Part shown: positions 33,891 through 42,217 of the stretch, in pieces
Numbering within the stretch: position 1 is the first letter of the stretch
How the letters are laid out: every line of letters begins with the position of its first letter
Assembly: GCF_017566145.1 (NCBI RefSeq)
Contig: NZ_JABFCL010000004.1
Coordinates: 62,001 to 126,000, forward strand
DNA: 64,000 nt
Origin: Bittarella massiliensis (ex Durand et al. 2017)
GTDB lineage: Bacteria; Bacillota; Clostridia; Oscillospirales; Ruminococcaceae
Direction of reading: 5' to 3'
Position numbers and translations under genes: made by a program
Notes under the pieces: model-generated
Database searches by the model: none
The model's input: only the letters and a program-made list of their open reading frames with translations
What the model was told of the DNA's origin: nothing

Positions 33891-34587
33891 TTGCTTCCCT
33901 ATTCCTTTCCTTACCTGCGGCTGCCGCCGCGCAGAAATACACCCGTTCACAGCCCCTGACCCGCAGCATCTTGGCGCACTCGGCGGCGGTGCCGCCGGTG
34001 GTGACGATGTCGTCGCAGAGGAGGAGGGTCTTCCCCCGCACCGCCGCCCGGTCGGCCACCTCAAAGGCGCCCAGCAGGTTTTCCCTGCGGGCCGGGAGGC
34101 CCATCCGGTGCTGGTAGGGGGTGTCAAACAGCTTGACCAGTGCCCCCTTGAAAAAGGGGAGGCCCAACTCTCGGGCCAGGTGCTGGGCCAGCAGCTCGCT
34201 GTGGCCAAACCCCCGCTCCCGCCGCTGGCGGGGACGCCCCGGCACGCAGACGACGCCCTCGATCTCCTCCAGGGGGAGGACGGCGCGGCAGGTGTCGGCC
34301 ATGTGGGCCGCCAGCACCTCGGCCGCACCCAGGCGGGCGGAGAACTTGTAGGCGGTGATGGCCCGGCGAACCGGCCCCTCGTACCAGAAGGGGGCGATGG
34401 CCCCTTCGGTGTAGGGCAGGGTCTCCCCCTGCGCCTCCAACACGCCCTTATGATTTATTGTATCCGATATGCGGTGGCTTTGCAACGTGCATTTTGGACA
34501 GACTCTCTGCCCCAGGGGGATGGCGTCGCCGCAGAAGGGGCAGACCCGGGGGTAGAGCAGGCGGAGCGCCGCCGAGAGGGCCCTCAT
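33877..34587 (-). CDS. comF: ComF family phosphoribosyltransferase-like protein
   Basis: A 236-residue protein with an N-terminal zinc-ribbon (CPFCGDAIPLGQRVCPKC) and a C-terminal phosphoribosyltransferase domain (VCVPGRPRQRRERGFGHSELLA; PRPP loop LLLCDDIVTTGGTA). ComF is needed for DNA uptake in competent Bacillus; here it may serve uptake or recombination. It overlaps recD2 by 4 bp (ATGA) and mreB by 14 bp. Confidence 0.92.
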   Translation of the reverse strand: MRALSAALRLLYPRVCPFCGDAIPLGQRVCPKCTLQSHRISDTINHKGVLEAQGETLPYTEGAIAPFWYEGPVRRAITAYKFSARLGAAEVLAAHMADTCRAVLPLEEIEGVVCVPGRPRQRRERGFGHSELLAQHLARELGLPFFKGALVKLFDTPYQHRMGLPARRENLLGAFEVADRAAVRGKTLLLCDDIVTTGGTAAECAKMLRVRGCERVYFCAAAAAGKERNREANGKL

Positions 34588-36791
34588 CCGAGGATGTCCC
34601 GCAGAAAGGAGCCCAGGCCGCTGTACCGCAGGGTCTTGCGGTTGTTCTCCACCATCATCTCCACGGCGCGGCGGCTGCCCACGATCACCAGCAGCTTTTT
34701 GGCCCGGGTGACGGCGGTGTAGAGGAGGTTGCGAAAGTAGAGTTTGGGGTTGGGTTCCAACAGGGAGAGGATGACCGCGTCGAACTCGCTCCCCTGGCTC
34801 TTGTGGACGGTGACGGCATAGGCGTGCTCGATCTCCCCCAGCATGTCGGGGGTGTAGGCGGCGCTCTTGTCCTCGTAGCGGATGTGGATGAGGCCGTTCT
34901 TGCGGTCGATCTCCTCGATCTGCCCCATGTCGCCGTTAAAGACCCCGGTCCCCTTCTCGCCGGTCTCCTCCTGGGTGGTGACGATGTCGTAGTTGTTGCG
35001 CGTCTGCATCACCTTGTCCCCCTGGCGAAAGCTCAGCCCCATGTAGCCGATCTCCGGCTGGCCGCGGGCGGGGTTGACCGCCTCCCGGAGGATGCGGTTT
35101 TGCTGCTGCACCCCGGCGGCCCCCCGGCGGCCCGGGGAGAGCACCTGGATGTCGGCGGGAGAGAGGCCGTAGGCCTTTGGCAGCCGGGCGGTGACCAGGT
35201 CGCGGATGAGGGCGAGGCCGGAGGGCTTGTCCCTTGCGGGGAGGAAGAAAAAGTCCTTGTCCCGCTGGGCCAGGTCGGGCACCTGCCCCTCCAAAATTTC
35301 GTGGGCCGAGGTGACGATGGCGCTCTGGGCGGCCTGGCGAAAGATGTGGGAGAGCCGCACCACCGGGAAAAAGCCCGAGTCGATGATGTCTTTGAGGAGG
35401 TTGCCCGCCCCCACCGAGGGCAGCTGGTCGTAGTCCCCCACCAGCACCAGCTTGCAGTTGAGTTTGATCGCCCGCAGCAGCGCCTCAAAGAGGAGGACGT
35501 CCACCATCGACACCTCGTCGAGGATGAGGACGTCGCAGTCCAGCAGGTCCTCCTCGTTTTTGGTGAAGGCCAGGGTGCCGTCCTTTTGGTACCCCGCCTC
35601 CAGCAGGCGGTGGATGGTCTTGGCCTCCCGCCCGGTGACGGCGCTCATCCGCTTGGCGGCGCGGCCGGTGGGGGCGCAGAGGGCCACCTTGCGGCCATCC
35701 TTCTCGAAGAGCTCGATCATCCCGTTGATGGTGGTGGTCTTGCCGGTGCCGGGCCCGCCGGTGAGGACCACGAACCCCTGGCGCAGGGCCTGGGCGATGG
35801 CCTCTCGCTGGGTGCCGGCGTAGACGATGCCCAGGGCCTTCTCCTGGGCCGCGATCTGCCGGTCCCACTGGGTGCCGTTGTCGGGCATAAAGGAGATGAG
35901 CATCTGCAGCCGGGTGGCGATGTAGCCCTCGGCCCGGTAGTAGTCGGGCAAAAAGATCATGGGCCGCTCGTCCCCGGTGTATTCCACCAGGCTCTCCCGC
36001 TCCAACATCTCGCCGATCTCAAAGTCCACCCGCTCGGGCGGGAGGCCGATGTAGCTGGCGGTGACGGCGGCCAGCTTCTCCCGCGGCAGGCAGGTGTGGC
36101 CGTTTTGGGTGTTGTGGCGCAGCACGTGGGCGGCGGCGGCCTGCACCCTCTCCCCCGAGTCGGGGGAGAGGCCCAGCTGGATGGCCATGGCGTCGGCCCG
36201 GTCAAAGGAGATGCCGATGAAGGAGAGGCAGAGGCGGTAGGGGTTTTCGCAGAGCAGCTCCTGCGCCTGGGGGCCCCAGAACTTCCACACCTTGATGGCC
36301 TCGGCGGCGGAGAAGCCGTACTGGGCCATAAAGGCCAGCAGGGAGCGGATGCCGAAGACCCGCTGGTATTCCAGGTGGATGTCCTCCGCCTTTTTTAGGG
36401 AGATGCCCTGAATCTGCGCCAGGGCGTCGGGGTCCTTTTCGATGATCTCGAGGGTGCGGCTGCCGAAGCGGTCGACGATGCGGCGGGCCGTCACCGGGCC
36501 GATGCCCTTGATGGCCCCGGAGGCCAGGTATTTGAGGATGGCCCCGGCGGTGGCGGGGAGCTTGGTGGTGCAGAGGCTGGCTTTAAACTGGCGGCCAAAG
36601 GTGGGGTGGTTGACAAAGACGCCGGTGAGTTCCACCTCCTCCCCCTCGCAGAGTTCGGAGAACTCGCCCACGGCGGTGATCAGTTCGCCCTCGCAGGAGA
36701 TGTCCACCACCGACCAGCCGTTTTCCCGGTTGCGAAAGACCACCCCCTCCACCGTGCCGGCGAGCTGGGTGAGCTGCTCTGCGCGTTCCAT
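34584..36791 (-). CDS. recD2: RecD2 5'-3' DNA helicase
   Basis: A 735-residue RecD-like helicase with the long N-terminal region that sets RecD2 apart from RecBCD RecD. It begins with an OB-like fold (TVEGVVFRNRENGWSVV) and helix-hairpin-helix elements (GIGPVTARRIVDRFG), then the SF1B core: Walker A GGPGTGKTTT, motif II LILDEVSMVD, GDYDQLPSVGAG, and C-terminal TVHKSQGSEFD and YTAVTRAKKLL. ATG 36791 follows AAGGGG. It heads the unit with comF and mreB. Confidence 0.96.
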   Translation of the reverse strand: MERAEQLTQLAGTVEGVVFRNRENGWSVVDISCEGELITAVGEFSELCEGEEVELTGVFVNHPTFGRQFKASLCTTKLPATAGAILKYLASGAIKGIGPVTARRIVDRFGSRTLEIIEKDPDALAQIQGISLKKAEDIHLEYQRVFGIRSLLAFMAQYGFSAAEAIKVWKFWGPQAQELLCENPYRLCLSFIGISFDRADAMAIQLGLSPDSGERVQAAAAHVLRHNTQNGHTCLPREKLAAVTASYIGLPPERVDFEIGEMLERESLVEYTGDERPMIFLPDYYRAEGYIATRLQMLISFMPDNGTQWDRQIAAQEKALGIVYAGTQREAIAQALRQGFVVLTGGPGTGKTTTINGMIELFEKDGRKVALCAPTGRAAKRMSAVTGREAKTIHRLLEAGYQKDGTLAFTKNEEDLLDCDVLILDEVSMVDVLLFEALLRAIKLNCKLVLVGDYDQLPSVGAGNLLKDIIDSGFFPVVRLSHIFRQAAQSAIVTSAHEILEGQVPDLAQRDKDFFFLPARDKPSGLALIRDLVTARLPKAYGLSPADIQVLSPGRRGAAGVQQQNRILREAVNPARGQPEIGYMGLSFRQGDKVMQTRNNYDIVTTQEETGEKGTGVFNGDMGQIEEIDRKNGLIHIRYEDKSAAYTPDMLGEIEHAYAVTVHKSQGSEFDAVILSLLEPNPKLYFRNLLYTAVTRAKKLLVIVGSRRAVEMMVENNRKTLRYSGLGSFLRDILG

Positions 36792-36858
36792 CTGGTCCCC
36801 TTCCCCCTTCAAAAAGGGCCGCCTTCTGGCGGCCGATACGTCCTGTAATCCGTGTACC

Positions 36859-36887
36859 AGTATACCCCAACTGCCCCCTCAATGCAA
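36859..36887 (-). promoter_or_regulatory. Promoter of recD2-comF-mreB, overlapping the upstream gene end
   Basis: On the minus strand TTGCAT (36882-36887) and TATACT (36859-36864), 17-bp spacer. The -35 lies inside the last codons of the gene at 36879-37208. Confidence 0.7.
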
Positions 36888-37208
36888 ACCCAGTTGGCGG
36901 GGGTCAAAGGTCTCCCAGATCTCGGGGAGGTCCTCGCTGCCGTAGAAAAAGCCGAGGATCTCCCGCTGCTCCTCGGTGAGTTCGCCGGGGCTGGTGAGGA
37001 CCAGTTTGCAGTCAAAGGTGCTGCGCTCCACCGTGCGGCGAAGGCTGCGCAGGGCGTTTTCACAGTCGCCCGGCCGGGCGGGGAGGGGCGCGATCAGGTA
37101 GAGGGGCAGCTTGCGGCGGCGGTCGATCAAATCGCCCAGCAGGCCCACGCACTCGGCCAGTCCCACGGCCGCCAACACCACCAGCAGGAGTTTTGCGACG
37201 AATTCCAT
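36879..37208 (-). CDS. Small membrane-anchored protein of unknown function
   Basis: A 109-residue protein with one N-terminal transmembrane segment (about 3-25, VAKLLLVVLAAVGLAECVGLLGDLI), then a basic stretch and a soluble domain: LPLYLIAPLPARPGDCENALRSL, then LTEEQREILGFFYG and ending WETFDPRQLGLH. No family recognised. ATG 37208 behind GAGGTGATT. It lies upstream of the recD2 promoter. No promoter of its own was identified. Confidence 0.6.
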   Translation of the reverse strand: MEFVAKLLLVVLAAVGLAECVGLLGDLIDRRRKLPLYLIAPLPARPGDCENALRSLRRTVERSTFDCKLVLTSPGELTEEQREILGFFYGSEDLPEIWETFDPRQLGLH

Positions 37209-37560
37209 ACTCAATCACCTCTTGCGCCAGTGTATGGGCGCAGGGGGCAAAAGGTGCCCCCTCCCGCCCCCTTTTGCGGGAAAAGCGGGGGAAAAATGAC
37301 GGGCGGCCTGGGGCAAATGGGGGGCTGGGACAGAAGGCAGGGCAAAGGTGGGGGTGGGGACGAGGCGAGGGCGGAAGGGGAAAGCCCCTTTTCTGGGGCC
37401 GGGGGCGTCCCCCCTTTTCTGCCCCGGCTCCCCTTGCAAAGAAGGGGGGAACGGGCACACCGGGCCGCCTGAGAAAAGCAGACGGGGCGGGAGCGGCCCC
37501 TGGAGTTGAGCGGCGGCTGGCCCGGAAGGGAGGCCCTCCCGCCGCCCCCCTTTCGAGGGC
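37209..37560. other. G-rich noncoding stretch
   Basis: About 350 bp between the small membrane protein and the metK terminator. The plus strand is strongly G-biased, with runs suited to a G-quadruplex at 37319-37359. Open frames here lack ribosome sites and look like composition artefacts. No RNA family recognised. Confidence 0.5.
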
Positions 37561-37606
37561 AAAAAAGGGGCCGGGCAGGACGGCGTGTGCCCTGCCCGGC
37601 CCCTTG
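37561..37606 (-). terminator. Intrinsic terminator of metK
   Basis: On the minus strand AAGGGGCCGGGCAGG pairs with CCTGCCCGGCCCCTT and is followed by six T. Confidence 0.9.
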
Positions 37607-37665
37607 CCGGGATGGTGTTGCGGGAAAGGCGGATCGGCGGCTGCCCGCACGGCCCCAAAGGGGGG

Positions 37666-38850
37666 CTACTGCGCAGAAACGGCGGCCCGGAGGGCGTCGA
37701 CCCGGTCGGTCTTCTCCCAGGGGACCTGCAGGTCCTCTCTCCCCAGGTGGCCGTAGGCGGCCAGCTGGCGGTAGATGGGGCGGCGCAGGTCCAGGTCGCG
37801 GATGATGGAGGCGGGGCGGAAGTCAAAGACCTGCACCAAGGCTTCGGCCAGCTTGTCGTCGCTGACGGCGCCGGTGCCGAAGGTGTCCACCAGCACCGAG
37901 ACCGGGTGGGCCACCCCGATGGCGTAGGCCAGCTCCACCTCGCACTTTTTGGCCAGGCCGGCGGCCACCACGTTCTTGGCGGCATAGCGGGCGGCGTAGG
38001 CGGCGGAGCGGTCCACCTTGGTGGGGTCCTTGCCGGAGAAGGCGCCGCCGCCGTGGCGGCCGTACCCGCCGTAGGTGTCGACGATGATCTTGCGGCCGGT
38101 GAGGCCGCTGTCCCCCTGGGGCCCGCCGATGACAAAGCGGCCGGTGGGGTTGACCAGGTACTTGGTCTTTTCGTCCAGCAGGGCGGCGGGGACGATGGGC
38201 TTGATGACCAGCTCGATCATGTCTTCCCTGATCTGCTCGAGGGTGACCTCGTCGCCGTGCTGGGTGGAGATGACCACCGTGTCCACCCGCACCGGGGTAT
38301 CGCCGTCGTACTCGACGGTGACCTGGGTCTTGCCGTCGGGGCGGAGGTAGTCCACCGCCCCCTCCTTGCGGATCTTGGTCAGCTGTTTGGCCAACTTGTG
38401 GGCCAGGGAGATGGGCAGGGGCATCAGCTCTTCGGTCTCGTCGCAGGCAAAGCCGAACATCATCCCCTGGTCGCCGGCGCCGGTGCCGGCGTCCTCCTCC
38501 CCCGCCTTGGCCTCGAGGGCCTTGTCCACCCCGAGGGCGATGTCGGGGGACTGCTCGTCGATGGAGGTGAGGACCGAGCAGGTGTCGCAGTCAAACCCGT
38601 ATTTGGCCCGGGTGTAGCCGATGTCGCGGATGACCTGGCGGGCGATCTTGGGGATGTCCACATAGCAGCTGGTGGTGATCTCCCCCATCACCATCACCAT
38701 ACCGGTGGTGACGCAGGTCTCGCAGGCCACCCGGCCGGCGGGGTCTTTCTCCATGATGGCGTCGAGGACGGCGTCGGAGATCTGGTCGCAGATCTTGTCG
38801 GGGTGCCCCTCGGTGACCGACTCGGAGGTAAAGAGTTTTCTCATGCTCAC
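37666..38850 (-). CDS. metK: S-adenosylmethionine synthetase
   Basis: A 394-residue enzyme making SAM from methionine and ATP. Signatures: [20 protein letters not shown] at the start, [16 protein letters not shown] (hexapeptide signature) and [19 protein letters not shown] (second signature). Length is typical. GTG 38850 gives 8-nt spacing to GGAAGG; ATG 38844 is possible. It is preceded by a SAM-I riboswitch with terminator, so its product represses it. Confidence 0.97.
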   Translation of the reverse strand: MSMRKLFTSESVTEGHPDKICDQISDAVLDAIMEKDPAGRVACETCVTTGMVMVMGEITTSCYVDIPKIARQVIRDIGYTRAKYGFDCDTCSVLTSIDEQSPDIALGVDKALEAKAGEEDAGTGAGDQGMMFGFACDETEELMPLPISLAHKLAKQLTKIRKEGAVDYLRPDGKTQVTVEYDGDTPVRVDTVVISTQHGDEVTLEQIREDMIELVIKPIVPAALLDEKTKYLVNPTGRFVIGGPQGDSGLTGRKIIVDTYGGYGRHGGGAFSGKDPTKVDRSAAYAARYAAKNVVAAGLAKKCEVELAYAIGVAHPVSVLVDTFGTGAVSDDKLAEALVQVFDFRPASIIRDLDLRRPIYRQLAAYGHLGREDLQVPWEKTDRVDALRAAVSAQ

Positions 38851-38915
38851 AGTTTTTTCCTTCCTTTCAATGCATGTGTTGTTCTGCCATTGAAGAGATC
38901 ACTTTTGCCGGGGTC

Positions 38916-38948
38916 GAAAAAAGCCCGGTGGCAAACACCGAGCTTTTA
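38916..38948 (-). terminator. Terminator of the SAM-I switch
   Basis: On the minus strand AGCTCGGTG pairs with CACCGGGCT, then six T. It lies between the aptamer and metK. Confidence 0.85.
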
Positions 38949-38955
38949 TGCGAAG

Positions 38956-39057
38956 CTTATCTTTCGGCTTTACCCGCAGGATTTGGCACCTTGCGCCCCC
39001 GCGGGGGGCAGGTTGTCGGGCTTCACAGGGCCTGTTCCCTCAGCCGCTCTTGATAAG
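38956..39057 (-). promoter_or_regulatory. SAM-I (S-box) riboswitch
   Basis: Read on the minus strand: CTTATC at 39057-39052, AAGAGCGGCTGAGGGAAC, GGCCCTGTGAAGCCC, GACAACCTGC, then GCAAGGTGCCAAATCCTGC and GATAAG at 38961-38956 closing P1. These are the core SAM-I elements (kink-turn, GGCCC...GAAGCCC, GGTGCCAA.TCC). With the terminator it should shut off metK when SAM is abundant. Confidence 0.95.
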
Positions 39058-39080
39058 TGATATTCAATTGTGCGAAAATC

Positions 39081-39109
39081 AGTATACGCTATTTGGCGGA
39101 GGTTGTCAA
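39081..39109 (-). promoter_or_regulatory. Promoter of metK, overlapping the ribU 3' end
   Basis: On the minus strand perfect TTGACA (39104-39109) and TATACT (39081-39086), 17-bp spacer. The -35 lies within the last codons of ribU. Confidence 0.82.
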
Positions 39110-39670
39110 CACCGGCTGTTCCCTGCCGAAAACCAGCTTGCTGATGGGCTTGTAGACCAGGTAGGTGATGGCGCTGTTGCCCAGGGCCTTGACCAGATTG
39201 AAGGGGATGATGATGGGGATGAGCATGGCGGCCACGTCCTTGGCGGTCCCCCCCATAAAGAGGGGGGTAAAGACCAGGTTGCACAGGCACATGACGGCGG
39301 TCATGGCCAGGGAACCCAGCAGCAGCCCTGCCAGCGCCCCCTTGCGGCTGTGCCACCTTTGGTAGACCGAGCCGGCCAAAACCGAAAAGACCCCGGTGGC
39401 GAGAAGGTGCATGAGGATGCCGATGACCCCCGACCCGGCGCTGACGGTGAGGCCCTGGATCACCGAGACCACGGCGGTGAGGGCCAGCCCCGCCCAGGGG
39501 CCGAAGAGGAAGGTGCCCACCAGGATGGAGACGTCGGCGGGGTCGTACTCCAAAAAGGCGGCCCCGGGGATGATGGGGAAGTGGATGAGGGCCACCAGCA
39601 CGATGGAGATGGCGGCCAGCATGGCCATGGTGGTGAGTTTGCGGGTGCGGTTGGCAGTTTGTCTGGACAT
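39089..39670 (-). CDS. ribU: Riboflavin ECF transporter S component
   Basis: A 193-residue membrane protein with five to six helices. It opens with a basic N-terminus then TTMAMLAAISIVLVALIHFPIIP, and includes EYDPADVSILVGTFLFGP, the conserved segment of S-components near the substrate site. An FMN riboswitch directly upstream identifies riboflavin as the probable substrate. The shared ECF ATPases and EcfT are not in the window. ATG 39670 behind GGAGGG. Confidence 0.9.
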   Translation of the reverse strand: MSRQTANRTRKLTTMAMLAAISIVLVALIHFPIIPGAAFLEYDPADVSILVGTFLFGPWAGLALTAVVSVIQGLTVSAGSGVIGILMHLLATGVFSVLAGSVYQRWHSRKGALAGLLLGSLAMTAVMCLCNLVFTPLFMGGTAKDVAAMLIPIIIPFNLVKALGNSAITYLVYKPISKLVFGREQPVLTTSAK

Positions 39671-39715
39671 AAAAATCCCTCCAAAAAAAGTGTTTGGAAG
39701 GTCTGTCTGGGACGC

Positions 39716-39745
39716 AAAAACCCCCGGTCAAAAAAGACCGAGGGC
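39716..39745 (-). terminator. Terminator of the FMN switch
   Basis: On the minus strand CCCTCGGTC pairs with GACCGGGGG around a T-rich loop, then TTTTT, 45 nt before ribU. Confidence 0.85.
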
Positions 39746-39774
39746 GTGCAGACGCAGAAGAGATGCGCCGTTTC

Positions 39775-39905
39775 TCTCATCCGGACTATACCGTCGGCTT
39801 CGGAATCACACCGAATCAGTCCGCCGGCCGGGGCCGGAGGAGTCGCGGGCTTCAGGGCCGAGGCCCTGTCACCGCCGGTGGGGAATTGCACCCCGCCCTG
39901 AAACA
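39775..39905 (-). promoter_or_regulatory. FMN riboswitch (RFN element)
   Basis: Read on the minus strand: CAGGGCGGGGTGCAATTCCC, CACCGGCGGTGACAG, GAAGCCCGCGA, GATTCGGTGTGATTCCG, AAGCCGACGGTATAGTCC and GGATGAGAGA. This is the full RFN consensus. Bound FMN would favour the downstream terminator and lower riboflavin import. Confidence 0.97.
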
Positions 39906-39919
39906 GACTTTCTACTCCC

Positions 39920-39947
39920 ATTATAGGCCGCTGCCCGCCGTTGTCAA
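39920..39947 (-). promoter_or_regulatory. Promoter of the FMN riboswitch-ribU unit
   Basis: On the minus strand TTGACA (39942-39947) and TATAAT (39920-39925), both perfect, with a 16-bp spacer. Confidence 0.8.
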
Positions 39948-39982
39948 GGTGGGGGACAGGCCTTTTTTCGCGGGGAGGGGCG

Positions 39983-40441
39983 CTAGAGGTCCCGCTCCAG
40001 GGCGCAGTTGATGAGGGTCTCCTCCCCCCGCTTGACCTGCTGTTCCCTGACCACCCGGTACCCCCGGGCCAGAAAGAAGGGCAGGGCGGTGATGGAGGCG
40101 TCGGTGCGCAGCACCTTGACCCCCTCCTGCAGGGCGCGGGCCTCCAGGGCGTCCACCAGCAGGGCGGCCAGCCCCTGGCCCCGGCAATCGGGGTGGACGT
40201 AGAGGCGGTCGAGATAGCTGCCGTCCAGGTCGCCAAAGGCGGCGAGGCCCTCCCCCCTCTCCACCACCAGGCTGTAGTGCTGGGTGAGGGTCTTCTGCCA
40301 GCGGAAGCGGTCCGGGTTTGGGGGCGCCCAGGCGTCCAGCTGGGCCTGGGTGTAGTCCCGGGTGCAGCAGCTGTGGACGGCCCGGTAGAAGAGGTCCAGC
40401 ACCCCGTCTAAGTCTTTGGAGCGGTAGAGGCGCAAAAGCAC
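39983..40441 (-). CDS. GNAT family N-acetyltransferase
   Basis: A 152-residue single-domain acetyltransferase. The acetyl-CoA site reads LYVHPDCRGQGLAALLVDALEARA (HPxxRGxGxA), and PFFLARGYRVV forms the C-terminal wedge. The acceptor is unknown. Start is GTG 40441 with AAGGGGG 8 nt upstream. It lies 124 bp downstream of sufB; a GGGGCTGC/GCAGCCCC hairpin without T-run is in the gap, so read-through from the suf unit is possible. Confidence 0.88.
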   Translation of the reverse strand: MLLRLYRSKDLDGVLDLFYRAVHSCCTRDYTQAQLDAWAPPNPDRFRWQKTLTQHYSLVVERGEGLAAFGDLDGSYLDRLYVHPDCRGQGLAALLVDALEARALQEGVKVLRTDASITALPFFLARGYRVVREQQVKRGEETLINCALERDL

Positions 40442-40565
40442 AGGTATTCCCCCTTGTGTAATTTTGGTTTGGGGTGTGGGGCTGCTTTTGCGCAGCCCCC
40501 TGCCCTCTCACAGAGGGCGGAGAGGGGAAGCGGGCAAAGCCGCACAGGTGAGCCGGCCCGAGGGG

Positions 40566-41489
40566 CTATTTCAAAAAGCCCTCGATGATCTTGGCCTCCG
40601 CCTCCTCGGCGGTGAGGCCCAGGGTCATCAGCTTGGTGAGCTGCTCGCCGGCGATCTTGCCGATGGCCGCCTCGTGGATGAGGGCGGCGTCCAGGTCGTT
40701 GGCGGTGAGTTCGGGGATGGCGGAGACGGTGCCCTCCTCCATGATGATGGCGTCGCAGGCCGAATGCCCGGTACAGCGGACGTTGCCGTTGATGCGGGAG
40801 CGAAAGAGCTGCTTGGAGCGGCCCTTCGCCACCGAGCGGGAGATGAGGTCGGCGCCGCTGTCCTCCCCGTTGAGGTCCACCTCGAAATTGGTCTCGGCGT
40901 ACTGGTCGCCGTGGGTCATCAGCTTCTCGCGGACCACCAGCCGCGCCCGGGGGCCGACCACGCCGGTGGTCAGCCGCTGGGTGGAGTCCACCCCCTTGAT
41001 CTGGGTGGTGTCCATCTCCAGGTAGCTGTCCTTCTGCAGTTCCACATAGGTCTGGGGGTTGATGATGCGCTGGCCGCCCCCCTCGCCGGTGCCGATGTGT
41101 TTTTCCCGGTAGAGGACACGGGCCCCCGGCTCGAGGTAGAAGCGGTGGATGCCGTTGTGCTGGGAGCTCTCCTCCCCGTCGGTGTGGACGCCGCAGCCGG
41201 CCACCACCACCACGTCGGCCCCGGCGCCGATGTAGAAGTCGTTGTAGACCAGGTCGTCCACCTTGCTGTGGGTGACGCAGGCGGGGATGTAGACCGTCTC
41301 CCCCTTGGTGCCGGGTTTGACCCGGATGTCGATGCCGGGCTTGTCCGCCTTGGAGGTGATCTCGATGTTCTGGCTGTTCTGGCGGCCGGCGCAGCCGGTG
41401 TCCTCGCGGATGTTGAAGGCCCCGGCAAAGCCGGTCTCGGGGTCAAAATCGCTGATGAGCGATAGCAGCTGTTTGGTGATGTCGTTCAC
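40566..41489 (-). CDS. sufB: SufB/SufD family Fe-S cluster scaffold (short form)
   Basis: A 307-residue SufB/SufD-type protein, shorter than classical SufB (about 465). The beta-helix core is seen in QIKGVDSTQRLTTGVVGPRA (a form of the signature before the core), GHSACDAIIMEEGTVSAIPEL and the end DLDAALIHEAAIGKIAGEQL. The ECD-type region reads GHSACDA. It overlaps sufC by 4 bp. A two-gene sufC-sufB system without sufS, sufU or sufD corresponds to the minimal SUF-like (SMS-type) machinery reported in anaerobes and archaea. It assembles Fe-S clusters with the SufC ATPase. Confidence 0.88.
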   Translation of the reverse strand: MNDITKQLLSLISDFDPETGFAGAFNIREDTGCAGRQNSQNIEITSKADKPGIDIRVKPGTKGETVYIPACVTHSKVDDLVYNDFYIGAGADVVVVAGCGVHTDGEESSQHNGIHRFYLEPGARVLYREKHIGTGEGGGQRIINPQTYVELQKDSYLEMDTTQIKGVDSTQRLTTGVVGPRARLVVREKLMTHGDQYAETNFEVDLNGEDSGADLISRSVAKGRSKQLFRSRINGNVRCTGHSACDAIIMEEGTVSAIPELTANDLDAALIHEAAIGKIAGEQLTKLMTLGLTAEEAEAKIIEGFLK

Positions 41490-42217
41490 AGGTTACTCCT
41501 CCCCTCTCTGCAAAAGGCACAGCGGTCCCCCCGCAGGAGACCGGGCAGAATTTCGTCCTTCGGGCCGTGCATGGTGAGGGAGCCGCCCGAGAGGACCACG
41601 ATCTCGTCGGCGATGTCGAGAATCCGCTCCTGGTGGGAGATGATGAGGACCGAGCCCTCGGTCTCCCGCCGCAGATCGGCGAAGACGTCGATGAGGTTGC
41701 CAAAACTCCAGAGGTCGATGCCGGCCTCCGGCTCGTCGAAGAGGGTGAGGGGGGTCTTGCGGGCCAGGACCATGGCGATCTCGATGCGCTTCATCTCGCC
41801 GCCGGAGAGGCTGGCATTGGCCTCGCGGTCGATGTAGTCGCGGGGGCAGAGGCCCACCGCGCGCAGGTAGCGGCCGATGTCGCAGTCGGAGAGGGAGTCG
41901 TCCCCGGCGGCGAGGGTGATGAGGTCGCGCACCGTCAGCCCCTTAAAGCGCACCGGCTGCTGAAAGGCAAAGCCGATGCCCATCTTGGCCCGCTCGGTGA
42001 TGGAGGCCTGGGTGATGTCCCTTCCGTCTAAGAGGATGCGCCCCTCGGTGGGGGCGAGGATCCCGGCAATGACCTTGGCGAGGGTGGATTTGCCGCCGCC
42101 GTTGGGGCCGGTGATGACCACAAAGCGGCCGTCGTCAACGGTGAGGTTGACGTCTTTGAGGATCTCCCTGTTGGCGCCGTCTTCCACCTGCAGGGAGATG
42201 TGTTGTAATTGCAGCAT
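41486..42217 (-). CDS. sufC: Fe-S cluster assembly ATPase SufC
   Basis: A 243-residue ABC-type ATPase. Walker A is GPNGGGKSTL, the Q-loop FAFQQPVRF, the signature ASLSGGEMKRIEIA, Walker B LTLFDEPEAGIDL and the switch His ISHQ. The SGGEMKR signature and short length mark SufC rather than a transporter ATPase. ATG 42217 behind GGAG. Upstream is a TATACT box (minus strand, 42261-42266) lacking a good -35, plus a 13-bp palindrome. Confidence 0.95.
   Translation of the reverse strand: MLQLQHISLQVEDGANREILKDVNLTVDDGRFVVITGPNGGGKSTLAKVIAGILAPTEGRILLDGRDITQASITERAKMGIGFAFQQPVRFKGLTVRDLITLAAGDDSLSDCDIGRYLRAVGLCPRDYIDREANASLSGGEMKRIEIAMVLARKTPLTLFDEPEAGIDLWSFGNLIDVFADLRRETEGSVLIISHQERILDIADEIVVLSGGSLTMHGPKDEILPGLLRGDRCAFCREGRSNL

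Noticed and set aside
34108..36398. Plus-strand frames opposite comF and recD2
   Set aside because: Composition shadows of the minus-strand genes.
37193..37756. Plus-strand frame across the G-rich gap and metK end
   Set aside because: No ribosome site, extreme Gly/Arg/Pro composition, and it runs antisense into metK.
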